Shown here piece by piece: positions 19,670-28,043 of a stretch of DNA of 64,000 nucleotides. Both the position numbers and the translations under genes were made by a program. The notes beneath the pieces are model-generated. The model saw nothing but the letters and a program-made list of their open reading frames with translations. It had not been told where the DNA came from and searched no databases. Origin of the DNA: Verrucomicrobium sp. BvORR034 (lineage in GTDB: Bacteria; Verrucomicrobiota; Verrucomicrobiia; Verrucomicrobiales; Verrucomicrobiaceae); contig NZ_BATQ01000050.1 of NCBI RefSeq assembly GCF_000739635.1, positions 1 through 64,000 on the forward strand, given 5' to 3'. Positions within the stretch are counted from its first letter, which is position 1; the number at the start of each line of letters is the position of its first letter.

Positions 19670-21292
19670 ATGGGCGACCCCATCAACATTCTCCTGGTGG
19701 ATGACGACGAGCGGAACCTCGTCGTCCTGGAGACCATTCTGAGTTCGCCAGAACACCGTCTGCTCAAAGCCACCACTGCCAACCAGGCCCTTCTGGCCCT
19801 GGTGGAGAACGAGTGCGCGGCCATCGTCATGGATGTGAAGATGCCTGATATGAGCGGCATCGAGCTGGCCCAGCTCATCAAGCAGCGCAAGAAGACCCAG
19901 CATATTCCCATCCTCTTCCTCACGGCGCACTACTTCGAAGAGGAACATGTGGTCATGGGCTATGGCGCGGGCGCGGTGGACTACATCACGAAGCCGGTCA
20001 ATCCCACGATCCTGCGTTCGAAGATCAGCGTCTTTGTGGAGCTCTTCCGCAAGTCTGCGGAGCTCGCCCGCTTGAACCAGGAACTGGCGGTGAAAAATGC
20101 CGAGCTGGAACGCAGTGCGGAGGACCGGGCCCAGCGTATCCGTGCGGAAGCCGCGCGGGCGGAGGCGGAGGCGGCGAACCAGGCCAAGGACCGCTTCCTT
20201 GCCATGTTGTCTCATGAACTCCGGGCCCCTCTCTCCCCCGTGATCCACGCTGTGACCCTCATTGAAGAGGAGAATGAGTGCAACCCCTCCGTGAAAGAGT
20301 TGCTGGATACCATTCGCCGGAATGTGAAGCTGGAGGCCAGGCTTATCGACGACCTTCTGGATGTGGCGCGCATCCGCAGCGGCAAGCTGCAACTCCATCC
20401 CGAGAATGTGGATGTGCACAACCTGGTGAGGCGAACCGTGCAGGTGTGTGAACCCGAGGCCCGCGCGCGGGAGATCATCGTACAGACGGATCTTCGTGCC
20501 ACGCAGGCCCAGGTGGTGGCGGATGGCTCGCGCATCCAGCAGATCGTGTACAACCTGCTGGGCAACGCCATCAAGTACACGGGAAGAGGCGGAGAGGTTC
20601 GGATCTCCACTGAGAACGATCCGACGGGGCGCCTGTTGGCAATCAGGGTCGAAGACTCGGGTATTGGGATAGAACCCGGGAAGCTGGAAAAGATTTTTGA
20701 TGCCTTCGAGCAGGTGCACGGTGACCGGTCAACGGGCCTTGGGTTGGGGCTGGCAATCTGCCGGGTGCTCGTGGAGTTGCATGGGGGCTCGATCCGGGCC
20801 GCGAGTCGTGGGGCGGAGCAGGGCAGTGCCTTCACTGTCTCCCTGCCACTCCGGGCGGTCAGCGTGCCTGAGGCACCAGCGGCACCGAATATACTACAGG
20901 ACACGACTCCCGCCTTGCGGCTGCTGCTCGTGGAGGATCATGAGGACACAGCGAACAGCTTGAAACGCCTTCTCCTGCGGCGAGGCTATCAGGTCACTCT
21001 GGCCACCAGCGTGGCGGGCGCGTCAGATGCCATGCGGTCTGATCGCTTTGACGTGCTCATTAGCGACATCGGCCTGCCCGATGGCCAGGGGCTGGAACTG
21101 ATGGAACCTTTTGTCGAGGTTGCCAAACCTCGAACCGTTGCAGGCATTGCCTTGAGTGGCTATGGCATGGCGGAGGATCTCCAGCGCAGCCAGATGGCGG
21201 GATTTGCCTATCACTTGACGAAGCCTGTGGATGTGGCGGAGCTCGAAAGCTGTCTCGTGGCCCTTTCTCCGCAACTCGCGGGTGCCTCCTAG
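19670..21292 (+). CDS. Hybrid sensor kinase, REC-HisKA-HATPase-REC
   Basis: A 540-residue soluble protein. It has an N-terminal receiver (about 5-120; phospho-Asp in VMDVKMPD, lysine in TKPVNP), then a helical Ala/Glu-rich linker (about 125-170). HisKA follows with His182 in MLSHELRAPL. The ATPase domain (about 290-400) has NLLGNAIKYT, DSGIGI and GLGLGLAIC. A C-terminal receiver (about 420-535) carries phospho-Asp in ISDIGLPD. Starts with ATG 31 bases after the poly-HAMP kinase, so one transcript is likely. The N-terminal receiver could accept phosphate from that kinase, making a relay; no HPt or DNA-binding output gene is adjacent. Confidence 0.9.
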   Translation: MGDPINILLVDDDERNLVVLETILSSPEHRLLKATTANQALLALVENECAAIVMDVKMPDMSGIELAQLIKQRKKTQHIPILFLTAHYFEEEHVVMGYGAGAVDYITKPVNPTILRSKISVFVELFRKSAELARLNQELAVKNAELERSAEDRAQRIRAEAARAEAEAANQAKDRFLAMLSHELRAPLSPVIHAVTLIEEENECNPSVKELLDTIRRNVKLEARLIDDLLDVARIRSGKLQLHPENVDVHNLVRRTVQVCEPEARAREIIVQTDLRATQAQVVADGSRIQQIVYNLLGNAIKYTGRGGEVRISTENDPTGRLLAIRVEDSGIGIEPGKLEKIFDAFEQVHGDRSTGLGLGLAICRVLVELHGGSIRAASRGAEQGSAFTVSLPLRAVSVPEAPAAPNILQDTTPALRLLLVEDHEDTANSLKRLLLRRGYQVTLATSVAGASDAMRSDRFDVLISDIGLPDGQGLELMEPFVEVAKPRTVAGIALSGYGMAEDLQRSQMAGFAYHLTKPVDVAELESCLVALSPQLAGAS

Positions 21293-21372
21293 GGATGAGG
21301 CGCTGCCTCTCTTTGAGGTGAAATCTCCAAAGTGGGAACTGAAAAATTCCAATCTCTGCCGTTTAGGCCCCT

Positions 21373-22281
21373 ATGCCGGTCACGCTCGCTCCTGCCACTT
21401 CCCGTCGTCGTTTTCTTGCCCAGTCCGCCGCTGCCGTGTGCTTTGGCTGGTCCTCCCGCTTTCTCGGCGCTCAATCAACTGCCGGCGCGGGAGATGTTTG
21501 GGCCCTGTTCTCAGACACTCACATCGACGCGGATCCGCTGGCTGTTTCTCGTGGCGTCACCATGACCGCCAACCTGAGGTCCTGCGTGGCGGAAGTCCTT
21601 TCCCGGACTGAACGTCCTTCTGGGCTCATCTTGAGTGGCGATTGTGCTCACCTCAAGGGAATGAAGGCCGACTACCAGACGTTGAAGCCGCTTCTTCAGC
21701 CGCTGGTCGAGGCCAAGCTGCCGGTGCACCTGCTTATGGGCAATCACGATGATCGTGTTGCCGTCACGGAGGTGCTGGATCGTCCCACTTCCCCGGCGGT
21801 ACCCAGCCGCTTCGTCTCCGTGCAAGAGACTCCCCATGCCAACTGGTTCCTTCTCGACAGTCTGGACAAAGTGAATGCCACCCCTGGGGTGCTGGGGGCG
21901 GAACAGCTTGCCTGGCTGGGCAAGGAGCTTGACGCCCGACCGGACAAGCCCGCCGTGATCGTCGTGCACCACAACATCCTCCTTCAAGAGGTCAAAACCG
22001 ATGCTCTCATGGATTCGGCCGCTTTGTTGGAGGTCCTGCGCCCTCGCAAGCAGGTGAAAGCGTGCATCTACGGGCACACGCATCGATGGAGCATCACACA
22101 GGACGAGACGGGCCTGCACTTCATCAACCTTCCGCCGGTGGCTTATGTGTTTAAGCAGGAGTTCCCCAACGGGTGGGTGCTCGCCACCTTGCGGCCAGAC
22201 GCCATTCAACTGGAACTCCGCGCTCTGGATGCGAATCATCCCCAACACGGGGAGATCAAGACGCTGAAGTGGCGGGTTTGA
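21373..22281 (+). CDS. Tat-exported metallophosphoesterase
   Basis: A 302-residue calcineurin-like phosphoesterase. The N terminus has a twin-arginine signal (SRRRFLAQSAAA), so it is exported folded. The metal-binding motifs follow in order: DTHID, GDC, GNHDD, a VHHN histidine and GHTHRW, all intact for a two-metal hydrolase. Substrate unknown; family members cleave phosphodiesters, phospholipid head groups or nucleotides. It follows the second hybrid kinase by 80 bases and converges with the deaminase gene. Confidence 0.87.
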   Translation: MPVTLAPATSRRRFLAQSAAAVCFGWSSRFLGAQSTAGAGDVWALFSDTHIDADPLAVSRGVTMTANLRSCVAEVLSRTERPSGLILSGDCAHLKGMKADYQTLKPLLQPLVEAKLPVHLLMGNHDDRVAVTEVLDRPTSPAVPSRFVSVQETPHANWFLLDSLDKVNATPGVLGAEQLAWLGKELDARPDKPAVIVVHHNILLQEVKTDALMDSAALLEVLRPRKQVKACIYGHTHRWSITQDETGLHFINLPPVAYVFKQEFPNGWVLATLRPDAIQLELRALDANHPQHGEIKTLKWRV

Positions 22282-22296
22282 GCAGGCAAACCCTGC

Positions 22297-22785
22297 CTAT
22301 CGCTTCAGCTCCTCAAACGGAGAGATGATGACCGGATAGTCCGTGAGCTGCTCAATCTGGATGCCGTATAGCTTGCAGATGGCATTTGCCTCGGACTCCG
22401 GGTAGTCGTCACGATAGTAGATCTCTTTTACTCCGTAAGCGGCGAGCATCTGGGCGCAGCTTGTGCAGGGCTTGGTGGTGCAAGCCACCAGCTTCACGGT
22501 GCCGCGGGTGAAGAGGGCGCAGAGGTTCACCTCAGCGTGCAACATGAACTTGCGCCGGATGTCGCGATCCAGCCAGAATTCGTGATCCGCATTGAACCCC
22601 GGTGCCAGCCCGTTGTAAGCGGTGCCGATCACCCGGTTGTCGAAGTCAAACGCCACTGCTCCCACCTTCCGGTACGGATCTTCAGACCGCAGGCTCGCCA
22701 CGTGGGCGAGTGCCATCGCATACTCCGGGATGCTGATGCGCGTCCGGGGCGGCGTCACGGTGGGGATGGAAGAGGCGTCGGACAT
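22297..22785 (-). CDS. dCMP/cytidine deaminase family protein
   Basis: A 162-residue zinc deaminase of the deoxycytidylate deaminase type. It carries the catalytic HAE motif (MLHAEVN) and the zinc cysteines PCTSC, with the early EDPYRKVGAV segment and the PGFNADHEFW loop seen in dCMP deaminases. It would convert dCMP to dUMP for thymidylate synthesis, in the cytosol. ATG at 22785. A ComEB-like or riboflavin-type deaminase is less likely given the length. Divergent from the exopolysaccharide locus. Confidence 0.85.
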   Translation of the reverse strand: MSDASSIPTVTPPRTRISIPEYAMALAHVASLRSEDPYRKVGAVAFDFDNRVIGTAYNGLAPGFNADHEFWLDRDIRRKFMLHAEVNLCALFTRGTVKLVACTTKPCTSCAQMLAAYGVKEIYYRDDYPESEANAICKLYGIQIEQLTDYPVIISPFEELKR

Positions 22786-22852
22786 GGCAATTGGGTGATG
22801 GCTGCAAAAATAATTTGAGTGATGAACGGGAATCGCCCGCTAGGTTCGCCGG

Positions 22853-24721
22853 ATGATGCAAGCCCCGGGCCAAGAATGCCAGTCACAAATGATCCCTCTT
22901 GGGGGAAACTCAGCTGCCCGCTGGCTGACTTGGATGCTCGCTGGAGCGGCGCTTTTGTTCTGGATCGCCGTCATCTCTACCGGGAAGGACTGGCGCGAGG
23001 CGCTGCACATTCTGGAAGGTGACGCGAAGGTGAAGTCCCAAGACCGGGTCATCGCCTACGCACACTGGGGACTTTACTGGGGGTGCTTGCTCAATGCCAT
23101 GCTCTGCACTGGTCTGGCGGCCACGGCACGCTGGTGGGCCGCTGCTGTTCGACCAGGGCAGTCGATCCAGGTCTCCCGTCTGTCCAGGATGGGATGGACC
23201 GCTTTGTTCGCCATTCTGATACTGGCTGGCACCGTGCGGTGGTTGCGTCTGGACCTCAGCCTCTACAACGACGAGGCGCACAACTTTCGGCGTTATTTCT
23301 CCGGGTACTTTCAGCAGCGCTCCGATGGCACCACCCGCTGGCGGGAGCCGTCGTGGGGTGAAACGCTCTGGCTCAACCAGGTGGGTAACAACTCCACCCC
23401 ATTCTCCGTATCGGCCCGGCTCAGTCATGCGGCGGCCCTCCGCCTCACCGGGGCCCCGGTGGGTACGGTGCATGAGGTGGGGCTGCGCTTCCCCTCATGG
23501 GTGGCGGGTCTCGTGACGTTGATGGTGGTGTGGGCGTTGCTCCGGCGGTTGTTTCCTGGCAGTGGCACCTGCTGGTGGGGGATGCTCCTACTGGGGCTGC
23601 ATCCGTGGCACGTGCGATATTCGGCAGAGGCCAGGGGGTATGCCTTCATGATGCTGGGGGTGGCCTTGTGTCTCTATTTTGCCCTGCGGGCTTGGCAGGA
23701 GAATCGCTGGCGCTGGTGGGTGGCCATGGGACTGGCCCAGTTCTTCGCCTTGTGGAGCTTTTCCGGGACTCTCTACTACCTGGTTGCTTTCAACGGGCTT
23801 TTCCTGCTCGGCTGGATCTGGCGTGTCTGGAAAGGCCGACAGGGATGGGGCCAGCTTTGGGGACCGCTGTTTGGCATGGTGGTGGGCGCGATGTGTGCCG
23901 TGCCGTTGCTGTTGCCCATGTTGCCCCAGTTGTTGAAGGCCTTGCAAACCAACGTCAGCATCCACGGCCACATGGGGTGGGGATGGTGGCAGGATCTGGC
24001 AGGTTGTCTGGTGGCTGGCGTCCGGTGGGTGGACTCTGATCCGGGGAATCCCGTGAACCTCGCTCTCGGACGCTTCCTTTCTCAGCAGCCCTGGATCTGG
24101 GCGGGCGTGGTCAGCGTTGGATTGTTGGTCATCTTGGGCAGCGTGGCCCTTGTTCGGGCGGGAGGCGTGGCCTGGGTGATCCTCGTGGCAGGCCCTCTTG
24201 CAGTCTTCGGAGGATGGCTTGCCATGGGACGACAGGGCAATTTCATCCACCTCTGGTACCTGTTGCACGTCTTGGTTGGATGGTGCGTGGTGCTGGCGGC
24301 GGCAGGCAAATTCGGCAATCAACGTCCCTGGCAGCAAGGTGTGGTGATTTTCCTCATGACCATTGTGTTGACGGGCTGGCTCTGGCTGGACCTCCGCTTT
24401 CACCATCTCGGCAAGGAGGATCTTCGTGGTGTCGCGCAAGCCGTGCCTGCTGGGGCTTTCCATGCGGCTGCTTATTCAGATGTCGATATCTACGACCGTG
24501 GAGTGGTCATCATTGAGCAGACCTCAGAACTGGATCCACTCATTGCGCGCGCCCGTCAGGAGAACCGCGTTTTCTGCATCAGTTTCAGTCGAAAAATTGC
24601 AGACCCTGAATTTGAAAAAATGTTCCACCGGATCGAACAAGGTGAGGAATTTGAAAAAATCGCCACCCTTTGGGGTCAGGAAGAGGGGCAGTTTACTCAT
24701 TATTTGTATAAATTGAAGTAA
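22853..24721 (+). CDS. GT-C (GT39-like) membrane glycosyltransferase
   Basis: A 622-residue integral membrane protein with about 11-13 hydrophobic segments. The first large external loop carries LYNDEAHNF, matching the acidic D-E catalytic motif of GT39/ArnT-type lipid-linked sugar transferases, and the mid-region has HPWHVRYSAEARGY, typical of the same superfamily. It probably moves a sugar from a lipid carrier in the inner membrane. It starts at ATG 22853 (or 22856) and heads a plus-strand run with outer-membrane barrel, Wza-like and Wzc-like genes, so a role in exopolysaccharide assembly is likely. Acceptor unknown. Confidence 0.75.
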   Translation: MMQAPGQECQSQMIPLGGNSAARWLTWMLAGAALLFWIAVISTGKDWREALHILEGDAKVKSQDRVIAYAHWGLYWGCLLNAMLCTGLAATARWWAAAVRPGQSIQVSRLSRMGWTALFAILILAGTVRWLRLDLSLYNDEAHNFRRYFSGYFQQRSDGTTRWREPSWGETLWLNQVGNNSTPFSVSARLSHAAALRLTGAPVGTVHEVGLRFPSWVAGLVTLMVVWALLRRLFPGSGTCWWGMLLLGLHPWHVRYSAEARGYAFMMLGVALCLYFALRAWQENRWRWWVAMGLAQFFALWSFSGTLYYLVAFNGLFLLGWIWRVWKGRQGWGQLWGPLFGMVVGAMCAVPLLLPMLPQLLKALQTNVSIHGHMGWGWWQDLAGCLVAGVRWVDSDPGNPVNLALGRFLSQQPWIWAGVVSVGLLVILGSVALVRAGGVAWVILVAGPLAVFGGWLAMGRQGNFIHLWYLLHVLVGWCVVLAAAGKFGNQRPWQQGVVIFLMTIVLTGWLWLDLRFHHLGKEDLRGVAQAVPAGAFHAAAYSDVDIYDRGVVIIEQTSELDPLIARARQENRVFCISFSRKIADPEFEKMFHRIEQGEEFEKIATLWGQEEGQFTHYLYKLK

Positions 24722-24765
24722 ATGAGCATTGACTGGTCTGTTCTTTTGAACACAATCCTCTTCTC

Positions 24766-24909
24766 ATGAAGAGGCGCTCCAAAGGAATTCTGGCCAGCAT
24801 GATCCAGCTGTTTTCACGTCGCGTGCGTCCCCGTCATCTGGAGCCCGACACCCGCAGCTTTCGTGCACCGCGTCGGGAGGTTCAGTTGGAATTTGAGTGG
24901 CGGAAATGA
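24766..24909 (+). CDS. Possible small basic protein, 47 residues
   Basis: An ATG-to-TGA frame of 47 codons, starting MKRRSKGILASMIQLFSRRV and ending LEFEWRK. It is strongly basic (many Arg), with a short amphipathic stretch. It lies 44 bases after the GT-C gene, in the same direction. There is no family match I know. The base content is coding-like, but chance cannot be excluded at this length. Confidence 0.35.
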   Translation: MKRRSKGILASMIQLFSRRVRPRHLEPDTRSFRAPRREVQLEFEWRK

Positions 24910-25006
24910 CACTTCGCCCGGCCTGGCCAAGGCCGTAAAAAAACAGCGTTCCCCAGGCGGGTCGGCACTGTTCATTTTGTGTTCAATTCCAAGCTTTTCC
25001 TGCAAA

Positions 25007-25037
25007 TTGACACACTTACTCAGGCAGGTGGCATAAT
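25007..25037 (+). promoter_or_regulatory. Possible sigma-70-like promoter
   Basis: TTGACA at 25007-25012 and CATAAT at 25032-25037, separated by 19 bases (longer than the usual 17). It lies about 110 bases ahead of the barrel gene start, in a locally AT-rich stretch of an otherwise GC-rich region. Confidence 0.3.
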
Positions 25038-25147
25038 TGGCGCAATTGAGGGCGTGAAAATTTGTATTTCGTCGCGAATTACTCTCGACAATGCGAAGCC
25101 GCTTTGCTTGCATGACGAGTTCGTACCCCAAATTTCTATATTTCCAT

Positions 25148-27037
25148 ATGACGTTCAAAGCGAAGACCCCATTCTCGAGAGATCTTGCTGCGCTCGCGAT
25201 GGTAATTTCCGCCGTTGCCGGAGGCGCCGCCTATGGCCAGAGCGGCGTGGCGCCATCCCAAACGGGGCTCTTCTTCGACGACCTGCGCAATCGGGCGTTC
25301 AGTTTCCGCAATGGCGCGGTGGATGAGAGCGCTCCCACTGCCAGCTCGGGAGTGTACGACTACAGCCGCGGCGAGTACTCCGGTGAGGCCGTGCTGGAGG
25401 AGGAGCGGGCTCTCGGTGAGCGTGCGGGTACGGAAGACATTTCGCGCGCCTTGGGAACTCCCAGCGTGCGCTCTGGATACTTGGGGTATTCCCGCCGCAA
25501 CGTGGGGGATTACAGCGGAGCTGCCGGGCCCTATCCTTCCTCCAGCACTTATTTTGCTCCTGCCTACATCACCGACCCTTTCCTGGCAGGCAAGCGCAAC
25601 ATCAAGCTCGGTCCGGTGAACATCGGTCTCGGTTTCGGGGCGAACGTTGAGTACAACGACAACGTCACCCGGGCCTCCAAGGACGAAATCAGCGACATGA
25701 TCGCTGGGGCGTACCTGAACATGGACGCCAATTATCCGATCACGGAGTCCAACCGTCTCTCCCTTGCCTTGGGCATCGGGATTGACCACTACTTTGACCA
25801 TCCCGAACTCTCCGCGAATGGCAATGAGTTCAACCTGAACGTGCTGCCGGGGTCCTCCCTGGCGTTCGACATTCAGGTTGGAGACATCCTTTTCGTTCTG
25901 TATGACCGCGTTTCCGTGCGGCCCGCCACGAACGACCAGTTCACGCTGGATGACAATGACATCTTTGGCGTGTTCCAGAACGACGTGGGTCTGGCCATGA
26001 ACTGGGCCATCAACTCAAAGGTGAATCTGTCTATCAACTTCAACCATTCCGACTCTCTCGCTCTTGAAGACGAAGATGAGCGTTATGACCGCACGATTGA
26101 CTCCATCTCGGGGTCTCTGGCTTGGTCGCCTTCGGGCACCTTCACTGTCGGTCTTGAAGGCAGCTTCTCCTGGATCAACTACAAAGACGATTTCCAGAAC
26201 GATGGCACCACCGCCACCGCTGGTGTGTTCTTCGTCCTGCCCATCACCCGCAGCACCATGCTGAAAGCCGCGGGCGGTGTTCAGGTGTTTGAATTTGATG
26301 ATCCGCCGAGCTTCACCCGTTCGGTCAGCGATGCTGACATCACCTCGACTCAGGCGCAGCTTGCTGCCTTGGACGCCAATGCCGCTGCGACTCTGCCGGG
26401 CATCACGGATCCGGCGGAAGCCAAGGCCCAGTCCGCTGCTTATACTGAGCAGCGTCAGCAGCTGTCCGACCTTCTTGCTGCCCAGCAGATTCAGAAGCAG
26501 GCGGACGACGATTTTGAAAGTGGCCACACTTTCGATGGCAACGACCTGAGCGACTACTACTACAACGTCACGCTCTTCAACCAGCTCAACTCCCGTATCG
26601 CCCACCAGCTCTCCTTCGGGCACGAATCGTCCCTCAACACGACGTCCAACTTCATTACGGCGGACTACATCACCTACGGGATGGGCATCATCGCCTGGCG
26701 CGGCAGCCGCATCAGCCTGGCCACCTTCTACGAGCAAGCTGAAGACTCCGGTGGCCGCCTTGCTGAGAGCACCGACCAGTGGGGCATCGACGCGTTCCTC
26801 AGCCACCGCCTGACAAACACGATGACGCTGGGCTTCGGCTACCACTACGGCAATACCGATTCCAACCTGGAAGGGCGCAGCTATGAGCAGCACGCCTTCA
26901 CGCTGGACTTGAATTACGCCGTGAATCGCAAACTTAATTTGGGCTTGGGATATCGTTTCTGGACCACTGACGCTGAAGACCCAACGCAGAGCTTCGACCA
27001 GAATCGGGTGATCATGACGGTGAACTACAACTTCTAA
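25148..27037 (+). CDS. Outer-membrane beta-barrel protein, exopolysaccharide locus
   Basis: From ATG 25148 the protein has 629 residues with a signal peptide (cleavage after AAYGQ, about residue 31). The rest shows alternating hydrophobic/polar strands such as VNIGLGFGANVEYNDN and KLNLGLGYRFWTT, and it ends in an aromatic (VNYNF), as outer-membrane barrels do. A helical insert near residues 400-460 is rich in Ala and Gln. It stands 53 bases before the Wza-like gene. It may be the outer-membrane exit or assembly partner for the polymer. The upstream start at 25091 would bury the signal peptide, so it is rejected. Confidence 0.75.
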   Translation: MTFKAKTPFSRDLAALAMVISAVAGGAAYGQSGVAPSQTGLFFDDLRNRAFSFRNGAVDESAPTASSGVYDYSRGEYSGEAVLEEERALGERAGTEDISRALGTPSVRSGYLGYSRRNVGDYSGAAGPYPSSSTYFAPAYITDPFLAGKRNIKLGPVNIGLGFGANVEYNDNVTRASKDEISDMIAGAYLNMDANYPITESNRLSLALGIGIDHYFDHPELSANGNEFNLNVLPGSSLAFDIQVGDILFVLYDRVSVRPATNDQFTLDDNDIFGVFQNDVGLAMNWAINSKVNLSINFNHSDSLALEDEDERYDRTIDSISGSLAWSPSGTFTVGLEGSFSWINYKDDFQNDGTTATAGVFFVLPITRSTMLKAAGGVQVFEFDDPPSFTRSVSDADITSTQAQLAALDANAAATLPGITDPAEAKAQSAAYTEQRQQLSDLLAAQQIQKQADDDFESGHTFDGNDLSDYYYNVTLFNQLNSRIAHQLSFGHESSLNTTSNFITADYITYGMGIIAWRGSRISLATFYEQAEDSGGRLAESTDQWGIDAFLSHRLTNTMTLGFGYHYGNTDSNLEGRSYEQHAFTLDLNYAVNRKLNLGLGYRFWTTDAEDPTQSFDQNRVIMTVNYNF

Positions 27038-27090
27038 TTCTCGAACGCGATCAATCAGTAGTTGTCTCACTGCTGTTCACCACACCAAGT

Positions 27091-27855
27091 ATGATGAAAA
27101 AAGCACTCGTGGCCGTTGTTGCCGCCTTGTTCGCCTCCGAGTATCTGCCTGCTCAAGACCCGTCTTTCCGGCCTGCGGAGCAGCCCAACGGTAGCCGTCG
27201 CAGGCCCGCAGCAGCCCAGACGAATCCTACGGAAGCCGCTCCGGCTCCGACTCGTGATGACTCCTCTGTGGCTGCGTCTCGCATCATGTCCATGCAGTCG
27301 CTGGACGATGTGCGGCCCCTCATGATTGGAGACCGCATCAGCCTCAAGATTGTGGAAGATCCTGAGAAAGTGCTTAGCTTGGACGTGCAGGATTCGGGTG
27401 ACATCCAGGCTCCCTATATTGGGTTGGTGAAGGCGTCAGGCCGCACGTGCAAACAGGTTGCTGTTTCCATGAAGTCCAAGCTGGAGGAGCAGTACTTCCA
27501 GCGCGCCACCGTGATCATCGCCTTGGAAAAGGCAGTTCGTAGCAAATTTGGCCCCAACATGGTGCAGGATGACATGGGCTACGTCACCATCTACGGACAA
27601 GTAGGACGCCAGGGCAAATACGAGTTGGCGCCGGAGGAAGATCTGACCGTCAGCCAGGCCATTCTCCGCGCAGGCGGCTTCACACAATTCGCCAAGACAA
27701 AGAAGGTGAAGGTGATCCGCAAGCGCCCTGGCCAGAACAGCGTCACCTATGAGATCAATCTGCACGACGTGATGACCAAGGGACGGTTGGAAAAAGACAT
27801 TCTGATCCGTCCCAACGATGTCATCATCGTTGACGAAAAACTCATCAACTTCTAA
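27091..27855 (+). CDS. Wza-like polysaccharide export protein
   Basis: A 254-residue exported protein: signal peptide to about residue 21, a Pro/Ala/Thr-rich linker, a polysaccharide export domain (about 75-150: MIGDRISLKIVEDPEK) and an SLBB domain (about 160-230: VTIYGQVGRQGKYELAPEED), ending IRPNDVIIVDEK. Such proteins form the export channel or periplasmic adaptor of Wza/GumB systems. There is no lipobox cysteine after the signal peptide, unlike classical Wza lipoproteins. It sits between the barrel and the tyrosine kinase, so the three probably make one envelope-spanning machine. An intrinsic terminator follows at 27897. Confidence 0.88.
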   Translation: MMKKALVAVVAALFASEYLPAQDPSFRPAEQPNGSRRRPAAAQTNPTEAAPAPTRDDSSVAASRIMSMQSLDDVRPLMIGDRISLKIVEDPEKVLSLDVQDSGDIQAPYIGLVKASGRTCKQVAVSMKSKLEEQYFQRATVIIALEKAVRSKFGPNMVQDDMGYVTIYGQVGRQGKYELAPEEDLTVSQAILRAGGFTQFAKTKKVKVIRKRPGQNSVTYEINLHDVMTKGRLEKDILIRPNDVIIVDEKLINF

Positions 27856-27896
27856 GTCCCGATTTTGGATTGTCTCTCCACAAAAGAGGTCACCAC

Positions 27897-27930
27897 AGCT
27901 CCCTTCCAGATCTGGAACGGGAGCTTTTTC
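27897..27930 (+). terminator. Intrinsic terminator after the Wza-like gene
   Basis: AGCTCCCTTCCAGA (27897-27910) pairs with TCTGGAA-C-GGGAGCT (27911-27925), one bulged base, followed by a run of five T. It would end or attenuate the upstream transcript before the tyrosine kinase gene. Confidence 0.75.
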
Positions 27931-28043
27931 GTAAACGCCATCGGTACAAATTCAGGGGCCGTAGGTACATTGTAAAAAGTACTTCCTAATCGCCCTCGAG
28001 GCGGGTAAACTCCCCACTGCCATCCATCAGTCAGATCCAAAGT

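Larger units (their letters stand above)
24722..25147. other. Intergenic region with one possible small gene
   Basis: This 426-base gap lies between the GT-C gene and the outer-membrane barrel gene. It contains the 47-codon frame described separately, a GGCCT/AGGCC palindrome near 24920-24940, and a promoter-like pair ahead of the barrel gene. Nothing else is visible. Confidence 0.5.

Noticed and set aside
22278-22296. A terminator between the phosphoesterase and deaminase genes
   Set aside because: The AGGCA/TGCCT hairpin is only five base pairs and has no T-run on either strand.
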